Positions 45,951 through 58,500 of a DNA stretch of 64,000 nt are shown one piece after another. A program made the translations under genes and the position numbers. The stretch is from positions 22,734,120-22,798,119 of the forward strand of contig CM055066.1 in assembly GCA_029204045.2 (NCBI GenBank). The letters are read 5' to 3'. The first letter of the stretch is position 1, and each line of letters starts with the position of its first letter. The stretch is from Tillandsia leiboldiana (lineage: Eukaryota > Streptophyta > Magnoliopsida > Poales > Bromeliaceae). The notes beneath the pieces are model-generated. The model did not search any database, was not told the DNA's origin, and saw nothing but the letters and a program-made list of their open reading frames with translations.

Positions 45951-47332
45951 CTACATCGTGCTCTGTGGGTCCGTCCCCTGGTGGGTCTTCCTATAGACTC
46001 TCCCTCCTCCCGATTGCGGAGACGAAGGTGGAGATGCTGCTACGGGTGATGTCCCCGTTTCCGATGGGCAGTTGAAACAATAGTGCCCCGGGTTGCCGCA
46101 TCGAAAACAGTGGTCTTGCTTCTGGGGACATTCGGTCACTTGGTATATTCCATCGCAATTGATGCATGACTTGTCCACCGGCCATTGTCCTCCTGTCGAC
46201 GCATCCTTGGTTCCTTGTTGCCATCTCAGGTATTTAGGAGGCCGGCTCCTCTGGGTATGCTCTTTTCCAAAACAAGGTCGAGCTCGTTTCTTATCCCCGC
46301 TGTGATCTGAGCTCTCCCGTCGGGCTCGTGAAATCGCAAATTCGTGCTCCACTGTGGTGGCTCTATCGACCACTTCCTAGAAGGTGTGCAAATCCGCTGT
46401 TTGCACCACCTGGTAGATGTCGCTTCGTAAACCATTCACAAAAAGACGGGCTTTGTGAGATTCATCTCTTATAACAGGGGGAACACATTTGGTCAACCTC
46501 ACAAATGCCCGTTGATATCCCGTAACTGTCTGACTTCCTTTCTTGATGTGCTTCAGGTCATCTTCCATCTGCTGTTTGATGCTGTCGGAGAGAAATGCCT
46601 CGAACAGTTTTTCTCGGAACGTGGTCCAAGATGGAAGGGCGGTGCCCCCCGAGGGGTCCGGGCACACCGTCCTCCACCACCTGCGGCGTTTCCCTCAAGA
46701 AAGTGGACTGCCAAAGGGACCCGTTCATGTTCCTCCATAAATAGGTCTTCAAAAAAACTTCTCCATGGTATCCACCTGTTTTTCCACGACCCAAGGGTCG
46801 GTCGCCTCTCCCTCAAACACGGGTGGGTCGTACCCTCTTGAAATTTGCCAAGTTCGCTGTCACCCCATCCCATTCGGTTTGCCGGATAAGGGCTTCCCCC
46901 GCAGCAACGGCGGTCATTCTGGGGATAGGTGTCACCACGGTCTCTCCCAAGGGAGCTCCAACAGTGGCTCCCGGCGTAAGCCCCGAAGTTGCTGGTGTTA
47001 GTGCTACTGAAGGCGTCGTCGGATGAACCGACGGTATCTCGGTCACCATGGTCGGAGAAGGGGCAACCGTAGTCTCGCTGACCGCCACCGACGGTCCCGT
47101 CACTGGTGCGGTTGGTCCGGGCAAAGAAGCCTGGGCGACCTCCATTGGTATTGTTGACTGTTGCGCCCACTACCGCATTTGTTCCATAAGGGTTGCCAAC
47201 TGCCCGGCCGCCTCTTGTAGTTGTTGTCGGAGCAGCTGATACTCCGCCGCTATTGGCACCGTACTTTCTGCCCCTGCGTTCTCCGCTGATAACCCATTTC
47301 GGGTCATTATTCGCTACATACAAAGAAACCAA
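45951..47332 (-). pseudogene. Element G gag with zinc knuckle
   Basis: The N-terminal part lies in 46553-47332, with a low-complexity Thr/Gly/Ser-rich region. The gag core is at 46377-46667 (LPSWTTFREKLFEAFLSD, IKKGSQTVTGYQRAFVRL, then ARLFVNGLR). It continues into a Cys knuckle in 45951-46373, HCFRCGNPGHYCFNC, a complete CX2CX4HX4C. The pieces are in different frames. This gag is clearly different from that of E, so G is a separate lineage of Ty3/gypsy. Confidence 0.78.
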
Positions 47333-47512
47333 GTCAACCCTAGACCTAACGGGTCTAGCACCACGACCTACAGACGTACCGAAATTAAATCCCCCTCTTT
47401 CCCTCGCACACTCACGATCTACTGGTCTACCCCAAGTTCACTTTATTAATCAGTAGTTAGTGTATTGCGCCCCGTGGATGCTGGGCCCCGACTGTTGTGG
47501 TTAAAGTTTACC

Positions 47513-47524
47513 GCTCTGATACCA
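47513..47524 (-). promoter_or_regulatory. Primer-binding site of G
   Basis: GCTCTGATACCA on the plus strand, eight bases from the G 5' LTR. Confidence 0.92.
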
Positions 47525-47532
47525 TCTTAATC

Positions 47533-50456
47533 TGTCACGCCCCGGGGGTTCGAATCACGCGGAAGAGGAGCCACCGATGCCCCTGATTCAGCCATATATT
47601 TTTTTTTTGTAAAACAATACTCCCCGGCGCGTGTCCAGACCCGCCGTATACACAAATTCACTCTGCAAACGGGCAGAGTCTCCTTTGTATATGCACGGCG
47701 TCTCAACTACAAAGTGTCTCACAAGGCGTAGCACATACAATCTCTAACCACATCAGTTGGGGTCTCGTACACATACAACCAAACAATTCACATGATATTC
47801 TAGCATTCACTTAGAGCATAGAGGCCGGTGTTTTGAAAGGATAAATAATCACAAGGTTTTGAAAGCGGCATCCACACGATGCCATCGTTTGTGAAAACAG
47901 TTCGCAAACACATAAATCCCACAAGGTTTGTAAAGCTCGGTGCCCACACGACACCCACGTTTTAAAAGTAGTTTTCGCAAACGGTTTTCTTTGCTTTTCA
48001 TCGTTCAAAATGGCCAAGTAAGAGAGAACGTAGTATTCATTCAATTATTCTAAAAGGAAGAAGGGCAACATCCACTTCGACCCCACGGGGGTGTCGCAAT
48101 CCACAAACTAGCTAACATGAGTAATAAAAGGAAAAGGAGAGGAGAGTCACTGTATCTGAAGTCACTAAAAATCAGTACAGCATCCTCGCGGCCTCACCGG
48201 TGCCCTAGCACTCGCCCCTGGACGAACCTGTCACGGAGTGGGAAATCAGTGACTAGAAATAGCATGATAAGCATAAGAGAAACAATAATAGGGCAAACCA
48301 CAAAACCGGAGCAACCATCCCTCTCATGTATCATCCGCATTAACCACACCCTGTATCAAAACAACATCGGGCACCTTTCCCGATGTCCACCGCCGAGCAC
48401 CTGCCTCGGCCGCCGAGCACCTGCCTCGACATCACCGCTCACACCCTGTATCAAAACAACATCGGGCACCTTTCCCGATGTCCACCGCCGAGCACCTGCC
48501 TCGACATCACCGCTCACACCCCCCACCCATGGGGGCCCCCATTCCTAACGCCACCATCGCGTGGGGTACACGGGTCAACGTACCACTTTTCCGGAAAAGC
48601 ACACCCTTTGCGGTGGCCAAACCGCGGGTGTGCGTGTAGCAATCTCGAGCCGCAACCGAGCACCAACCTCGGCAACCAGATATCCACACAATAGCTTTAA
48701 CAGGGTTAGCAAATGTAAACATGCAATTACTAAGATCTTTGTGCGTGTAGCGAATCTCGAGCCTCATCCGAGCACCAACCTCGGCAAACCAGACCGAGCA
48801 CCTGCCTCGGCAACCAAATATCCACACAATAGCTTTAGCAGGGTTAGCACATGTAAACACGCAATTACTAAGATCTTACCCCTTTTCCCATAACTCCGGA
48901 AACCAAGACAATGGAAGAGTCCCCACAGCGACCCATAGTCGCCATACTATAAAGATAATAAAACACAAACCTTTACCGGAGTTAACAATATTCCACAAGT
49001 TGAACTTTAATATTCTGAAAGGTCACGTCGATCACCGTCCCCAACGCTAGTATGTCCCGAACAACCCTACCTTTGTTCGGGTAGGGCGAACTGCCCGCCC
49101 GGTCTTCCACCGCGACAGCCGTAAATCCGGAGGTCCACATCACCCACCAAACCCCTCAACAAAATAAACATAGCAACGACGAAACTGTGCATAAAGAGGT
49201 TCTAAGGGGTACCCACCTGGAACGCGAAGAAAAGGGTGTGCGGGAAATTCCAGTCAGAAGTTCTCCCACCTTGCGCCCGGAAAACTAAGGTAGGAAAAGT
49301 ATTGTTAAAATCATCGTCGTGGTCAAAAATACTCAAAAACGGGGCGAAACGGGCCAAAAACGGAGCTCCCGGGCTTCCGGGCTGACGGGTGGTGCACGGA
49401 GCAGCGCGTGGACCGGGTCCACGGCAGCAGGTGACCGCGGCGCAGACCGGGTGCACCGCTCGGCAGGGTGAGCCGGTGCGTCTTGGGCCGGGCCGCGCAT
49501 GGGGAAGGGCGCGGACCGGGTCCATGCCGCGCGGCTGCCGCGGCGAGCGCCGGGTGCACGCCCGGAGCGTGCACCGCGCACAGTGCGCAGCCCGGCGCAC
49601 GGTTCCGTGCGCCGGGTCTGCGCCTCCGGGGCTGCGGGGTGTGCACCGGGTGCACGACTGGGGTCTGTGGACCGCGGCTGGAGGATCCGTACGTGATGAA
49701 CAGTAACGCCCCCTTTTTCGTTTTCTTCTCCGTTTTCGCTCCCGTGCGACTCCGGCGACAACCTCGTGGGCATGATAACGGCGGCGGCGGCCTCCCGTTT
49801 GACAACGGCGACGGCGGCTTCCCGTTACCACAACCCACGACGCGTGCGACACCCGAACGACCCCCAACCAAAACCTCGACCCCACAGAAAATGCAATAAA
49901 GGGGGAACGACGCTTACCGTGATCCTGCGAGGAAAAGGGTGGGAGGGTGGATCGTCCCTCTCGTCTCCAACGGAAAGCTCCACGAGGGATGGGTTTCCCC
50001 CGTTCTTCCCTTCTCCTCGTCTCGTCGCCTCGGTTTCTCACGCGCCTCATGAAAAGGGAGGAAAAATGGAATGGGGTTTCTTTCTTAAAAGCGCCGCCCT
50101 AAATCCTAGCCGTCAAGAGAGAAAACCAAGAGGGAAAAGAAAAACCCTACGGCCCCCGATTTTAAGGAAACCCTAAAAACAATCGGCGGCTAAGATTGTC
50201 TCGAAAAGCGTGTCATCCAATCGCACGGATCCCGGAGCGCCTAAAGGGGTTCGAACTTCAAAAATTTATTCTGGGAGAACCGGGAGTCGGAATCCGAAAC
50301 CGATCGCGTCCCCGTTCTCCGTTTCGCGAGCCCTTCCGCCTAAAAATGTCCGCGAGTCCCGACGGACTTTCCGGAAAAACACCAAAAATTGTCCCACAGT
50401 CGGACAGTCGTAAGAAAGGGATAACGGGAAGGGTCACGGAAAAGCCAGGTCTTACA
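47533..50456 (-). mobile_element. Element G 5' LTR
   Basis: 2924 bp, TGTCACGCCCC to CTTACA on the plus strand. It holds a hairpin ACTCTGC/GCAGAGT at 47660-47679, a 95-bp duplicated block with CATCGGG/CCCGATG hairpins (48348-48537), repeated CCGAG..CTCGG mini-hairpins to about 48810, and a GC-rich region at 49370-49700. The following bases ACCGC may be the target duplication; the partner is in the gap. Confidence 0.9.
48348..48880 (-). repeat. Direct repeats in G 5' LTR
   Basis: A ~95-bp block starting ACCCTGTATC occurs at 48348 and 48443. A second block of about 110-135 bp, ending AATTACTAAGATCTT, occurs at about 48632-48737 and 48740-48877. Both contain short GAGCACC..CTCGG stems. Confidence 0.85.
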
Positions 50457-50583
50457 ACCGCGCTGCGGCGCCCACGTGCGCGCGGTGGCGGGCCAATTGC
50501 GGCCCGCCACGCGCCCCGCTGGCGCGCCCCGTGGGCCGCGCCTCCTGCGTCGGCCCAATGGGGTGCCGACACGTGGGACCCCC
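50457..50583 (-). mobile_element. LTR F, second segment
   Basis: 127 bp of GC-rich sequence with CACGTG, between the G LTR end and solo LTR H. I assign it to F because it continues the GC-rich block interrupted at 43029 and leads across H to an LTR terminus at 54236. Its last five bases CCCCC form the H target duplication. Confidence 0.65.
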
Positions 50584-53500
50584 TGTAGTGGTCCTGGTTC
50601 CCATGCAGTATTTTCCCGTGAATCCAAGGTGTGAAACACCTGTTGATGGTGTGTCTGGTCCACAGTGTATCAAAAGGGTATCACAGATGGATCTGTTGGG
50701 GTATTTTTAGTCAGTTTGGCCTTCGGCTGCATTTGCCGAATTTTAGAAAAAGTTTTGGGCCAAACAGAGGTTGTATTTGGATTCAACGCGGAAAAACGCT
50801 TGAAAACGGCTATTTATTTGTTAAATTCTGAGTCCGGATGCCCAAAAACGGACTCCCGGAAGTTTCAGTGGTTTTCGGTGCATGGGGGACCGTGGACCGC
50901 CGGCGCCTCGTGGCGCTCTTCGATTGGGGCGGTCCACAACGCGTGGTCCACCAAAGCGGCGGATTCCGCCTCGAGCCGCGTGCGCGTCAGGGGCGCAGGC
51001 GGCGCTGCGCCCGCGGCGGGCACAGTACGCGCCACGTGGCGCCCGCCTATTGGCGGGCGCCGAAAACGTGTTGACCGGGGTTGGGCCACCTGGCGGCGTC
51101 CGAGTGGCCTTCTGCGGGTGTCCCGTGTTCTGGGGACACGGGTTGTATTTTCTAAATTGTTTTTTTGGGGTTTTTGGGTTATTTAACTCCGAGGGAGTTT
51201 GTGGTGGGGTTTTCTTCCTCCTCTGCTCACTTTCACACAGAGGGTGAAGAAGAGAAGTTGCTCCCCTGCCAGTGCTGGTACCACCTATGGATCGCCAGAA
51301 TTTTCGATGGCACGCATTTTGAGATTTTCATTTTACGGCGCGGCGCGACGCTCGTTCATTTGGGATCTTCTTCGTCGCGTTTCGGTGCAAGGACTCCCCC
51401 GGCCTACTCCGACCTCCGTTTTTGTCGATTCTTGCGCCGTTGGATTCAAAACAGGTAGGAATACAACCTTGGTGTTTTGAGCTTTCCCTTAATTTGAGTC
51501 TATCTTGGTGTTTCCGAGCTTTCTTTTGACCCTTTTTTTGTGGCGGAGTTTTTGGACAGCACCATAGTATTTTGGCGATATCTTCGCGCTCAACATCGGA
51601 TTGAGGCGTGCCAATAGTCGATTTGCATCTACACTTCGCAAGGAATCTCCTGGAATTTTCTCAGATTTTTATAAATATTTCCCGAAGGTGAAAAACTCTG
51701 TTTTCCTGAGCATAGTGTCACAGATATTTGTATTGGACTGTTTTGAGAGGGTCCCCTTGTTGGATTTTTATCTTGATGTACAAAGCTCGGATTGAAACGT
51801 GCAGGTACTCGTTTCGACCGGCTCGTCGCGACGAACGCAGCAGTATTTTTGTTGGATTTTTCTGGGATCAACTCGCAGGTGAAAATTGCCCGAAATTGGA
51901 CTATTGGTATTTGGACAGCATGGGTTTGAGTGTGATGTTGTATTGGTTGTATGATTAATTGTATTCTTTGGGGTTGTTGTGATCAGTGTTGTGGCGAATC
52001 GTTGTGTTGAGCGTGGATTTCACCTTTGGACAAGGATTTAGCTTTCGAGGTGGGTGTTGTTGTAAACCTCCTACTTTTGATTTCCCACTAGGCATATTAG
52101 AGTGTTGCTTGATCATGTTGCTAGTTAGAATTGTGAAATGGACCTAGCATGCTTGTATGAGATCATGGATTCATTGTTACTACTTGCATTGTTAGAGAAC
52201 TAAATGTTAGTAAGTTGTGTTTCCTTGCTTTAGATGTGTAGTTTAAACACTTGGAAATCATGCTAAATCCATATCATGTTGTATGTATAATGGAAGGTTT
52301 GGGCATGTGGTTAGAGTTCATATTTTGGAAAGATTACTTGTTAGTGAGTTCCTATCTTTGCAACAACATATTGAAAGTGATTGTATCTTGAAAAGCAAGG
52401 CGTTAGGGAAATTCATTATTCTTGTGAAAGCATGTGGTTAGGGCTTGCATCTTGAAAAGCTTATTGTTAGTAGATCATGTATCAAGATTGTATCATGTAT
52501 CATGTATTATGCATCATGTACATTGGAGGTTCTATGCACTTAGTTTTGTAAAAGTTAGAATACTTGTAATTGCTTTATCAAGTAAAAGACTTTGCATGCT
52601 TGTATGGTCATCTAGCTAGGCCACCTTTTTCTGCTACACAAACATGTTGGGACATGACTTAGGAGAAACCATGTTTAGCTGTTCTCCTTTCTATTCAGTT
52701 GCATATTGCTCGAGTTATAGCAGGGGTATGGGATAGTGTAGTCGAGGTCATCGAGTCAGGGCCAGGTTGGACTCGATTATGGACTGTGGGGCATTGTGGT
52801 AACCGCGGACAGTAGGCGGTTAGCCAGATGTTGATTACTTTATCAGATTTGGACTTGTGGGGTGTTGCGGTGACCGCGGACATTGGGCGGTTGACCGGAT
52901 ATTTTACTTATGCATCAGATTGGGTATCAGATTTCTCTAGTGGATGGAGTTTCCCACTTATTGAGTTTTATTATACTAGATTGGGGATCGGGGTTTCTTT
53001 TAGTGGACGGAGTTTTCCACTTTGATCATAGTCATGATCAAAGTCCTGCTATACAGAGATACTTGTTACTGAGATACTTTACTCGTGTGGGTCGCTCCCC
53101 TCGAGTGCCACTCCGGAGGTAGGCTTTTGGACCCAGCCATGTGTGCCGGTCTGATACTTATTTTAGGATGCGAGCCATGTGGGCTGATCCCGCGGTTTCG
53201 AGCCATGTGTGCAGATTCCGCTGAGCAGGCAGTACCAGTTTTACTGGTGGCACTAGATTTGGTTATTTGGACCGATACTATTTTCTGATGCATTCATACA
53301 GTCATTTCGTTTGATACTGCATTTAGAGGCATAATAGTGGTAGTTTCCCTTATCAGTAGCCTTTATAGCTTACTACTGTTCTTTCCTTTTTTGCCTCTAG
53401 TAGTCCTAGTGGGCACGTTAGAGTTTGAGGTTTTGCCCACTATGGGAGACTACTGTTTTATATAGTAGTTCTCACCCCCATTGTCTCTCTTTTCTTTTCC

Positions 53501-53916
53501 CCCTTTGTTTTGAAGAGTCTTCTGCGGGAGTTGCAGGGCCGTCTTGGGCAGATCGAGGTAAGCGGATAGCGGATTAGATAGTTATCTACCCCGACTGTGA
53601 GCTTAGTTGCGTATCAGTTGTACCCTTTTTATTTCTCAGACAGTTGTAGTTTATTTTGGGTCTGGCTCTTGCCAGCTGTTTGTATTTTATTGGTGAGCTG
53701 GGAAAGACACATGTATTTTGAGAGATTTATTGTACTTTATTTCCAGCTTTGAGTCTGAGATGCATTAGTTTTTAGTTCAGCTCTGTATTTTATGCTCCTT
53801 TATGTATATCTTTTATATCTGAGCAGGTTACCAACGCTTCGTGTACACGGGAAATTCTGTGTGCACGGCGGATCTGTGGACGGGCCCGGGTTCCGGTTTA
53901 CACCCGTGGCGTGACA
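50584..53916 (+). mobile_element. Solo LTR H
   Basis: A 3333-bp plus-strand LTR starting TGTAGTGGTC and ending GGCGTGACA, with no primer site after it and no polypurine tract before it. CCCCC flanks it on both sides (50579-50583, 53917-53921), a perfect 5-bp target duplication. It is related to the E LTR. It has a CAG|GTAGG site (51452-51459), two copies of the CCGCGG motif (52798-52898) and hairpins at 53407-53469. It is the product of LTR-LTR recombination within one element. Confidence 0.92.
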
Positions 53917-54236
53917 CCCCCGGTCCACAGCCCGCCATGCACCCGAAAGCACCCCCGAAACTTTCGGTTGCCCGTTTTCACTCGTCCGGATTCCGAAAAA
54001 TACAACCAAGCAGCCGATTTCCATCGTTTTTCCGCGCTGGATCCAAATACGATGTCCGTTTTGTGCGAAGCCACTTCTATTTTTCGACGAAACTCCCAAT
54101 TAAGTAATCTTGATCTATTTCTCGCACTGAGTCCATTTCTTGGGTCCGATTTGCGCGCAACCAACACTATCCACAAAAATAGGCCTCCACAAGCTGTCGA
54201 TACACTGAAATGACCACGAAGATCCGAGTCTTCACA
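53917..54236 (-). mobile_element. LTR F, third segment (LTR start)
   Basis: Ends GTCTTCACA, the complement of the LTR start TGTGAAGAC, matching the B and C starts. The following sequence is copia gag, not a polypurine tract, so this end is an outer LTR border. Confidence 0.8.
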
Positions 54237-55270
54237 GAGGCTACGGTCACATCTCAACGAAGTGTCCCAATAAGAATCCGTCGAAGAAGAAGGCGATGTA
54301 AGCCGTCACCTGGGATGACACCTCAACGTCCAATGAGTCATCTTCCAGTGATAAAGAAAACAACGCAACGGCATTCCACGCGTCCACAACTTCACCTTAC
54401 GTGTGCTTTTTGGCAAGTACATCCGGTTCATTATCCAACTCCTCCCAAGTTGAAAAGAATGCAACGGACGATGAATTGACTAATTCCGAATGTGAAGACT
54501 TTGCTTTTGCCTACCATAAACTTTTAAAGGATTCAAAGAAACTGGCAAAGCAAAACAAGGGTTTGAGAAGAAGATTGCAGGATCTCGAAGAAGAAGCAAA
54601 AAGGGCAACTTCTCTCTCAAACGCTCTTGAAGTGGAAAGGGATAACTTGATGAAAGTAAATATTTCCCTTCAAGAGAAAAATGAGCATTTCGAGAAGGAA
54701 CACATCAAACTGGTGGATAAAGCCAATTACTTCTTGAAGCTCTACTCCGAGGCTCGTCAAGAAAAGATGGAAATGACGAAGACCATATTCCAACTTAAGG
54801 ATGATTTGAAGTGATTTTCTTCAGGAAGGAGCAAGTTAGATAAGATACTTGGTCTTGGTCAAACAAATCGTTTGGGCCTTGGATACAATCGAACTGGAGA
54901 CAGTCCTAGTTCGAGTGGAACAATTTTTGTGCCCCAGTCGGTGTCTCCTCCTCCGACGACGGAAATCAATGCATTCAACGACAACAAGCATACTTCACCT
55001 ACTTCAGGTTCAACAAGTACAAAGGTATGTTTTCGTTGTGGTTTTGCAGGGCACATATGGAAAAATTGCAAGAATGGAGCGAAACGATCAAACCAAGCGC
55101 CTCTTGCAACAACTACCAACAAGGTCATTCCTCGGAAATCAAAGGAGAATTTTTCAAAGGAAAAGAGCCTTGGTAGTTTATCTAACAAGACGACGTCATC
55201 AAGAAAAAACAATCAATCAAACAAGACACTTTCACCAAGGAGAATAACTTCACGAACATTACCGACGTAG
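54237..55270 (+). pseudogene. Copia element K gag (SIRE-like)
   Basis: A Ser/Glu-rich linker is followed by a long coiled coil (54480-54811: LLKDSKKLAKQNKGLRRRL, then SNALEVERDNLMKV and KMEMTKTIFQLKDDL). A stop TGA at 54812-54814 follows, then in the same frame FSSGRSKLDKIL and a zinc knuckle CFRCGFAGHIWKNC (CX2CX4HX4C, about 55028-55069), then a basic tail. A TAG at 55268-55270 ends this stretch, and the frame continues into protease. The N-terminal gag half is missing because LTR F abuts at 54236. The coiled coil plus single knuckle fits SIRE/Maximus copia elements. Confidence 0.85.
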
Positions 55271-55548
55271 TCCCAAAAGGTTTGGGTGCGCAAAGGTGAA
55301 ATCTTTCCTTGTCTTGTCATTCATACTTCTTTGCATGCTTATGACAACTCGTCTTGGTATCTGGATAGTGGATGTTCCCTCACATGACCGGTGACAATAA
55401 TTGTTTTCAAACTTTAGAGAAAACCTCCGGAGGACTTGTAGTTTTCGGAGACGGTCGTTCTTCAAAAATTGTTGGAAAATGAACAATTGCTATTCCAGAA
55501 GGCCCGGTTTTGAACAATGTTTTATTTGTTGAAGGCCTTAAGACTAAC
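55271..55548 (+). pseudogene. Copia element K protease
   Basis: In frame with gag: WYLDSGCSLT, the aspartic protease site with the catalytic DSG starting at 55364. A small deletion right after it shifts the frame. The second frame reads TGDNNCFQTL and VVFGDGRSSKIVG, then a stop. Solo LTR I interrupts at 55549, at a Thr-Asn codon pair that resumes at 59632. Confidence 0.85.
55544..55548. repeat. Target-site duplication CTAAC (left half, I)
   Basis: Repeated at 59632-59636 after the other end of LTR I. Removing the LTR and one copy restores a continuous copia frame. Confidence 0.97.
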
Positions 55549-58500
55549 TGTCACGCCCCGGGGTCGAAACTGCGACCCGGGCTCGCCAACAGATCCGCCG
55601 ACTGTACGAAAACTGCCGTACAGACGAAGCGTCTACCCTGCAAGTCAGATCTATAGCTAAACATGTATCAAGCTGAATAGAACTAGAAGCTAAAGAGATC
55701 AACTGAACATCTGATAAAAATAAAACCTCGATACAAAGTCTCTCAGCTATAGAAACTATATATGTAAAAATTCTCACTGATCTCTCAGAATGTCCAGTAC
55801 AAAAGTGGAACCATAAAAATATCCCGGGTACATCTACCTCTGACTCTCAATGCTGGTAAGGAACTAATCGGCCGCGTCCTCACCTCGATCTGCTGTCTCC
55901 GTGCGAACCAAGCCGGAACAGCTGCCTCGAACCTGTCACCGCAGCGGGTGTGAGATCTACTGCAAAAGGCAGATCTCAGTGGGTACCGTCCCAATATCCA
56001 CGGTATGCCCACTAAGTCTACTGGAGGCAAAACAGATAGATATGCAGATAGATAGATAGATAGATAGATAAGCTGAAGGAAAACTACAGCTAATATGTCT
56101 CAAAAGGAAAGTCTATCATAAACATGCTATGCATACTCTCGCTGCTGCTACAATGCCTCAGTATCAATGCTCTCAGGAAAAACCATCTAAGAACATAATA
56201 TGTAACTACCCGCTCATAACACCCAATCTCAAAGACTGCCCAAAACTGGCTCAGTCCAGCCTGCGCCTGTCATCTAGGAACGCACCTGCCCACTACCACG
56301 CATCCACAAGAGGACGGGATTTACGTGGGGCGTCCTAAACCGACTATCTCAATCTCACACAAAGTGACCCCATGGTAGCTCGGCCAGGGGTATCAAGCGA
56401 CCACTAGTAAATCAACTAGGCGCATAACCACATCGTAGCCTCGTCAGGCTCGGTATCATCATCGCACCCGGGGCGTAGCTCGAGGGGTGCGACCCCACCG
56501 AACTCAAGTATCACATCTGTCTCACTGTCTCAAATATGCGGCACATGCAGGCTATAATCCACGATCAAACAGATCGGTAACTCAAAGCTCAGAGCACAAC
56601 TCAGTCGGAAAAAGAACCTCGACTCAAAAGGAATAGCCCAAATACTCTCACAGCTATGTCGGAGAACCCTCAACGACTCAATCTGATAATGCACGACCAT
56701 GGCTGAGTCGGGAAACCTCCGCGACTCGATCTACCAGAACCCCAAATATCCTCAGAACTAAGTGGGAGAACCATCTCCACCACTAAATCAGATACATAAC
56801 CCATGATCTAGGATAAACCCCATCGATCCCCAACAAGGAAGAAGAACTCACAGGACACTAGAACTCAGCACACATGCTCTAAAAATCCACTCGGCCCCCC
56901 GGCACGAGTACACAAGCACCCTGAACCTATGCCAGACTTTTGGCAACCCATAACTTAAAAACCATCTTTGAAAACATTGATTTTTCCTTAAAACGGACTT
57001 TTCGATTTTTAAAACGGTTCAGGTGCAATCACGATGCAAACAAAGCATGAAACCTAGTGTCATGTGATATCAGGAGTCTACTAAAAATAATCCGGGGTTC
57101 CAATAAATTTTAGAGAAAATTCCAGGCAATTATCAGATGTAAAAACAGCGAAAATGCTAAATAAACATGAACAACTTGCATTCAATAGCATTAAGAGGCA
57201 TTCCGTAAATTTTGGAGAAATTCCAACCCACCTGGAACGCATTCCGTAGGCAACGCTGAAGTCGGTGGAGTGCCGAACCCTCGAACTGATGAAACTCCGA
57301 AAAACGCGCCGCGCGCGCGTGCACACCGTCGCGAACCCGGAAAAATCCTCGGAAGCTCCAATAAAATAACCCGTGTCAAAACCAAAAATCCGTGCATACT
57401 GTGGCTCATTCCACGGCTAAACACAGCGCAAACGATAGCCCAAGTACACCACCAACCACCAACAGTAAGCTCACACTATCACAAAAATCTATAACTCCAC
57501 ATTACTTACATTTCTCTTTACAAAAACCTCAGCACTCTACCAATCCACAAAAGAATCACAAAACCCACCTACACCTTAGCTGCCACAACACACACATACA
57601 CACAGCCCACACTCACAGCACCACCAAACACTCACATTAATTGGTGCTCTCCTACTACATTTCACAAGTATCTCATACACAATTCTGAAGCTCCAAAACC
57701 CAAAAGTATGCTCTAATTACATCCTTTAATTATTTACTAAGAAAAACCATCTCAATCCAATAGTACACTTAAAAGCTCCAACCATCCTCATAACCCTCTC
57801 CACACTCACATTAACCCACAGTATTCACAAAGCACAACCTCTAATATTTCCACAAACAGCTCAGCACCATCCAAAATACATACTTACAACCCCATAAATC
57901 ACATATTCACAAATTCCTGCAGCACAACCCAACACAAGAATTCCAAAAATTCTGCAAAACTCCGAAGCATAGGAACTAAATCAAAGTTCACATCTGACGG
58001 TGTTCCACGTGCCGACGCCGTTGGCCCAAACTGCTCGCACGGCACTGAGCTCGCCGCGCACACCGAGCTGCTGCACCAAAACCAGGGAGAAAAGACAAGA
58101 AGACTGTCAAATGGTGAAAACCCGAAATGCAACTCACTGGGCACAAGATCAGTCCCGCTCGCTCGCCGGCCGCTCGCTCGTAGCAGCCGCAAGCGCCGCC
58201 GCTGCTGGCCGTGCGGCGCCGGCCTGCTGCTGCCAGCCGCCGCTCGCTCTGCGCTGCCGCAGCCGCCGCCGGCGCTGCGCTGCAGCAGCCGCACGGCGCG
58301 GCACCTGGGCTCGCTGCGCGGCGCAGGGGCCAGACGCGCAGGGGCCCGCCGCGCAGCGGCCCGGCCCGCAACGCACATCCCTGCGCGCGCGCTCGCAGTG
58401 CGCGCCCGCGCTGTGCGGTGCCCGCCCGCGCGCGGTGCCCGCCCGCGCGCGGCGCCCGCAGCGCGCGCCCGCGCGCTGCGCGGCACCCGCCTGCGCGCTG

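Larger units (their letters stand above)
44022..47532 (-). mobile_element. Element G interior
   Basis: A 3.5-kb minus-strand interior between the G LTRs, with primer site at 47513-47524. It keeps gag best, part of RT/RNase H, and an integrase C-terminal scrap. Between about 44350 and 45000 no domain is readable; it includes a 57-bp direct repeat (from 44401 and 44458). The protease and the integrase core were not found. Confidence 0.85.
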
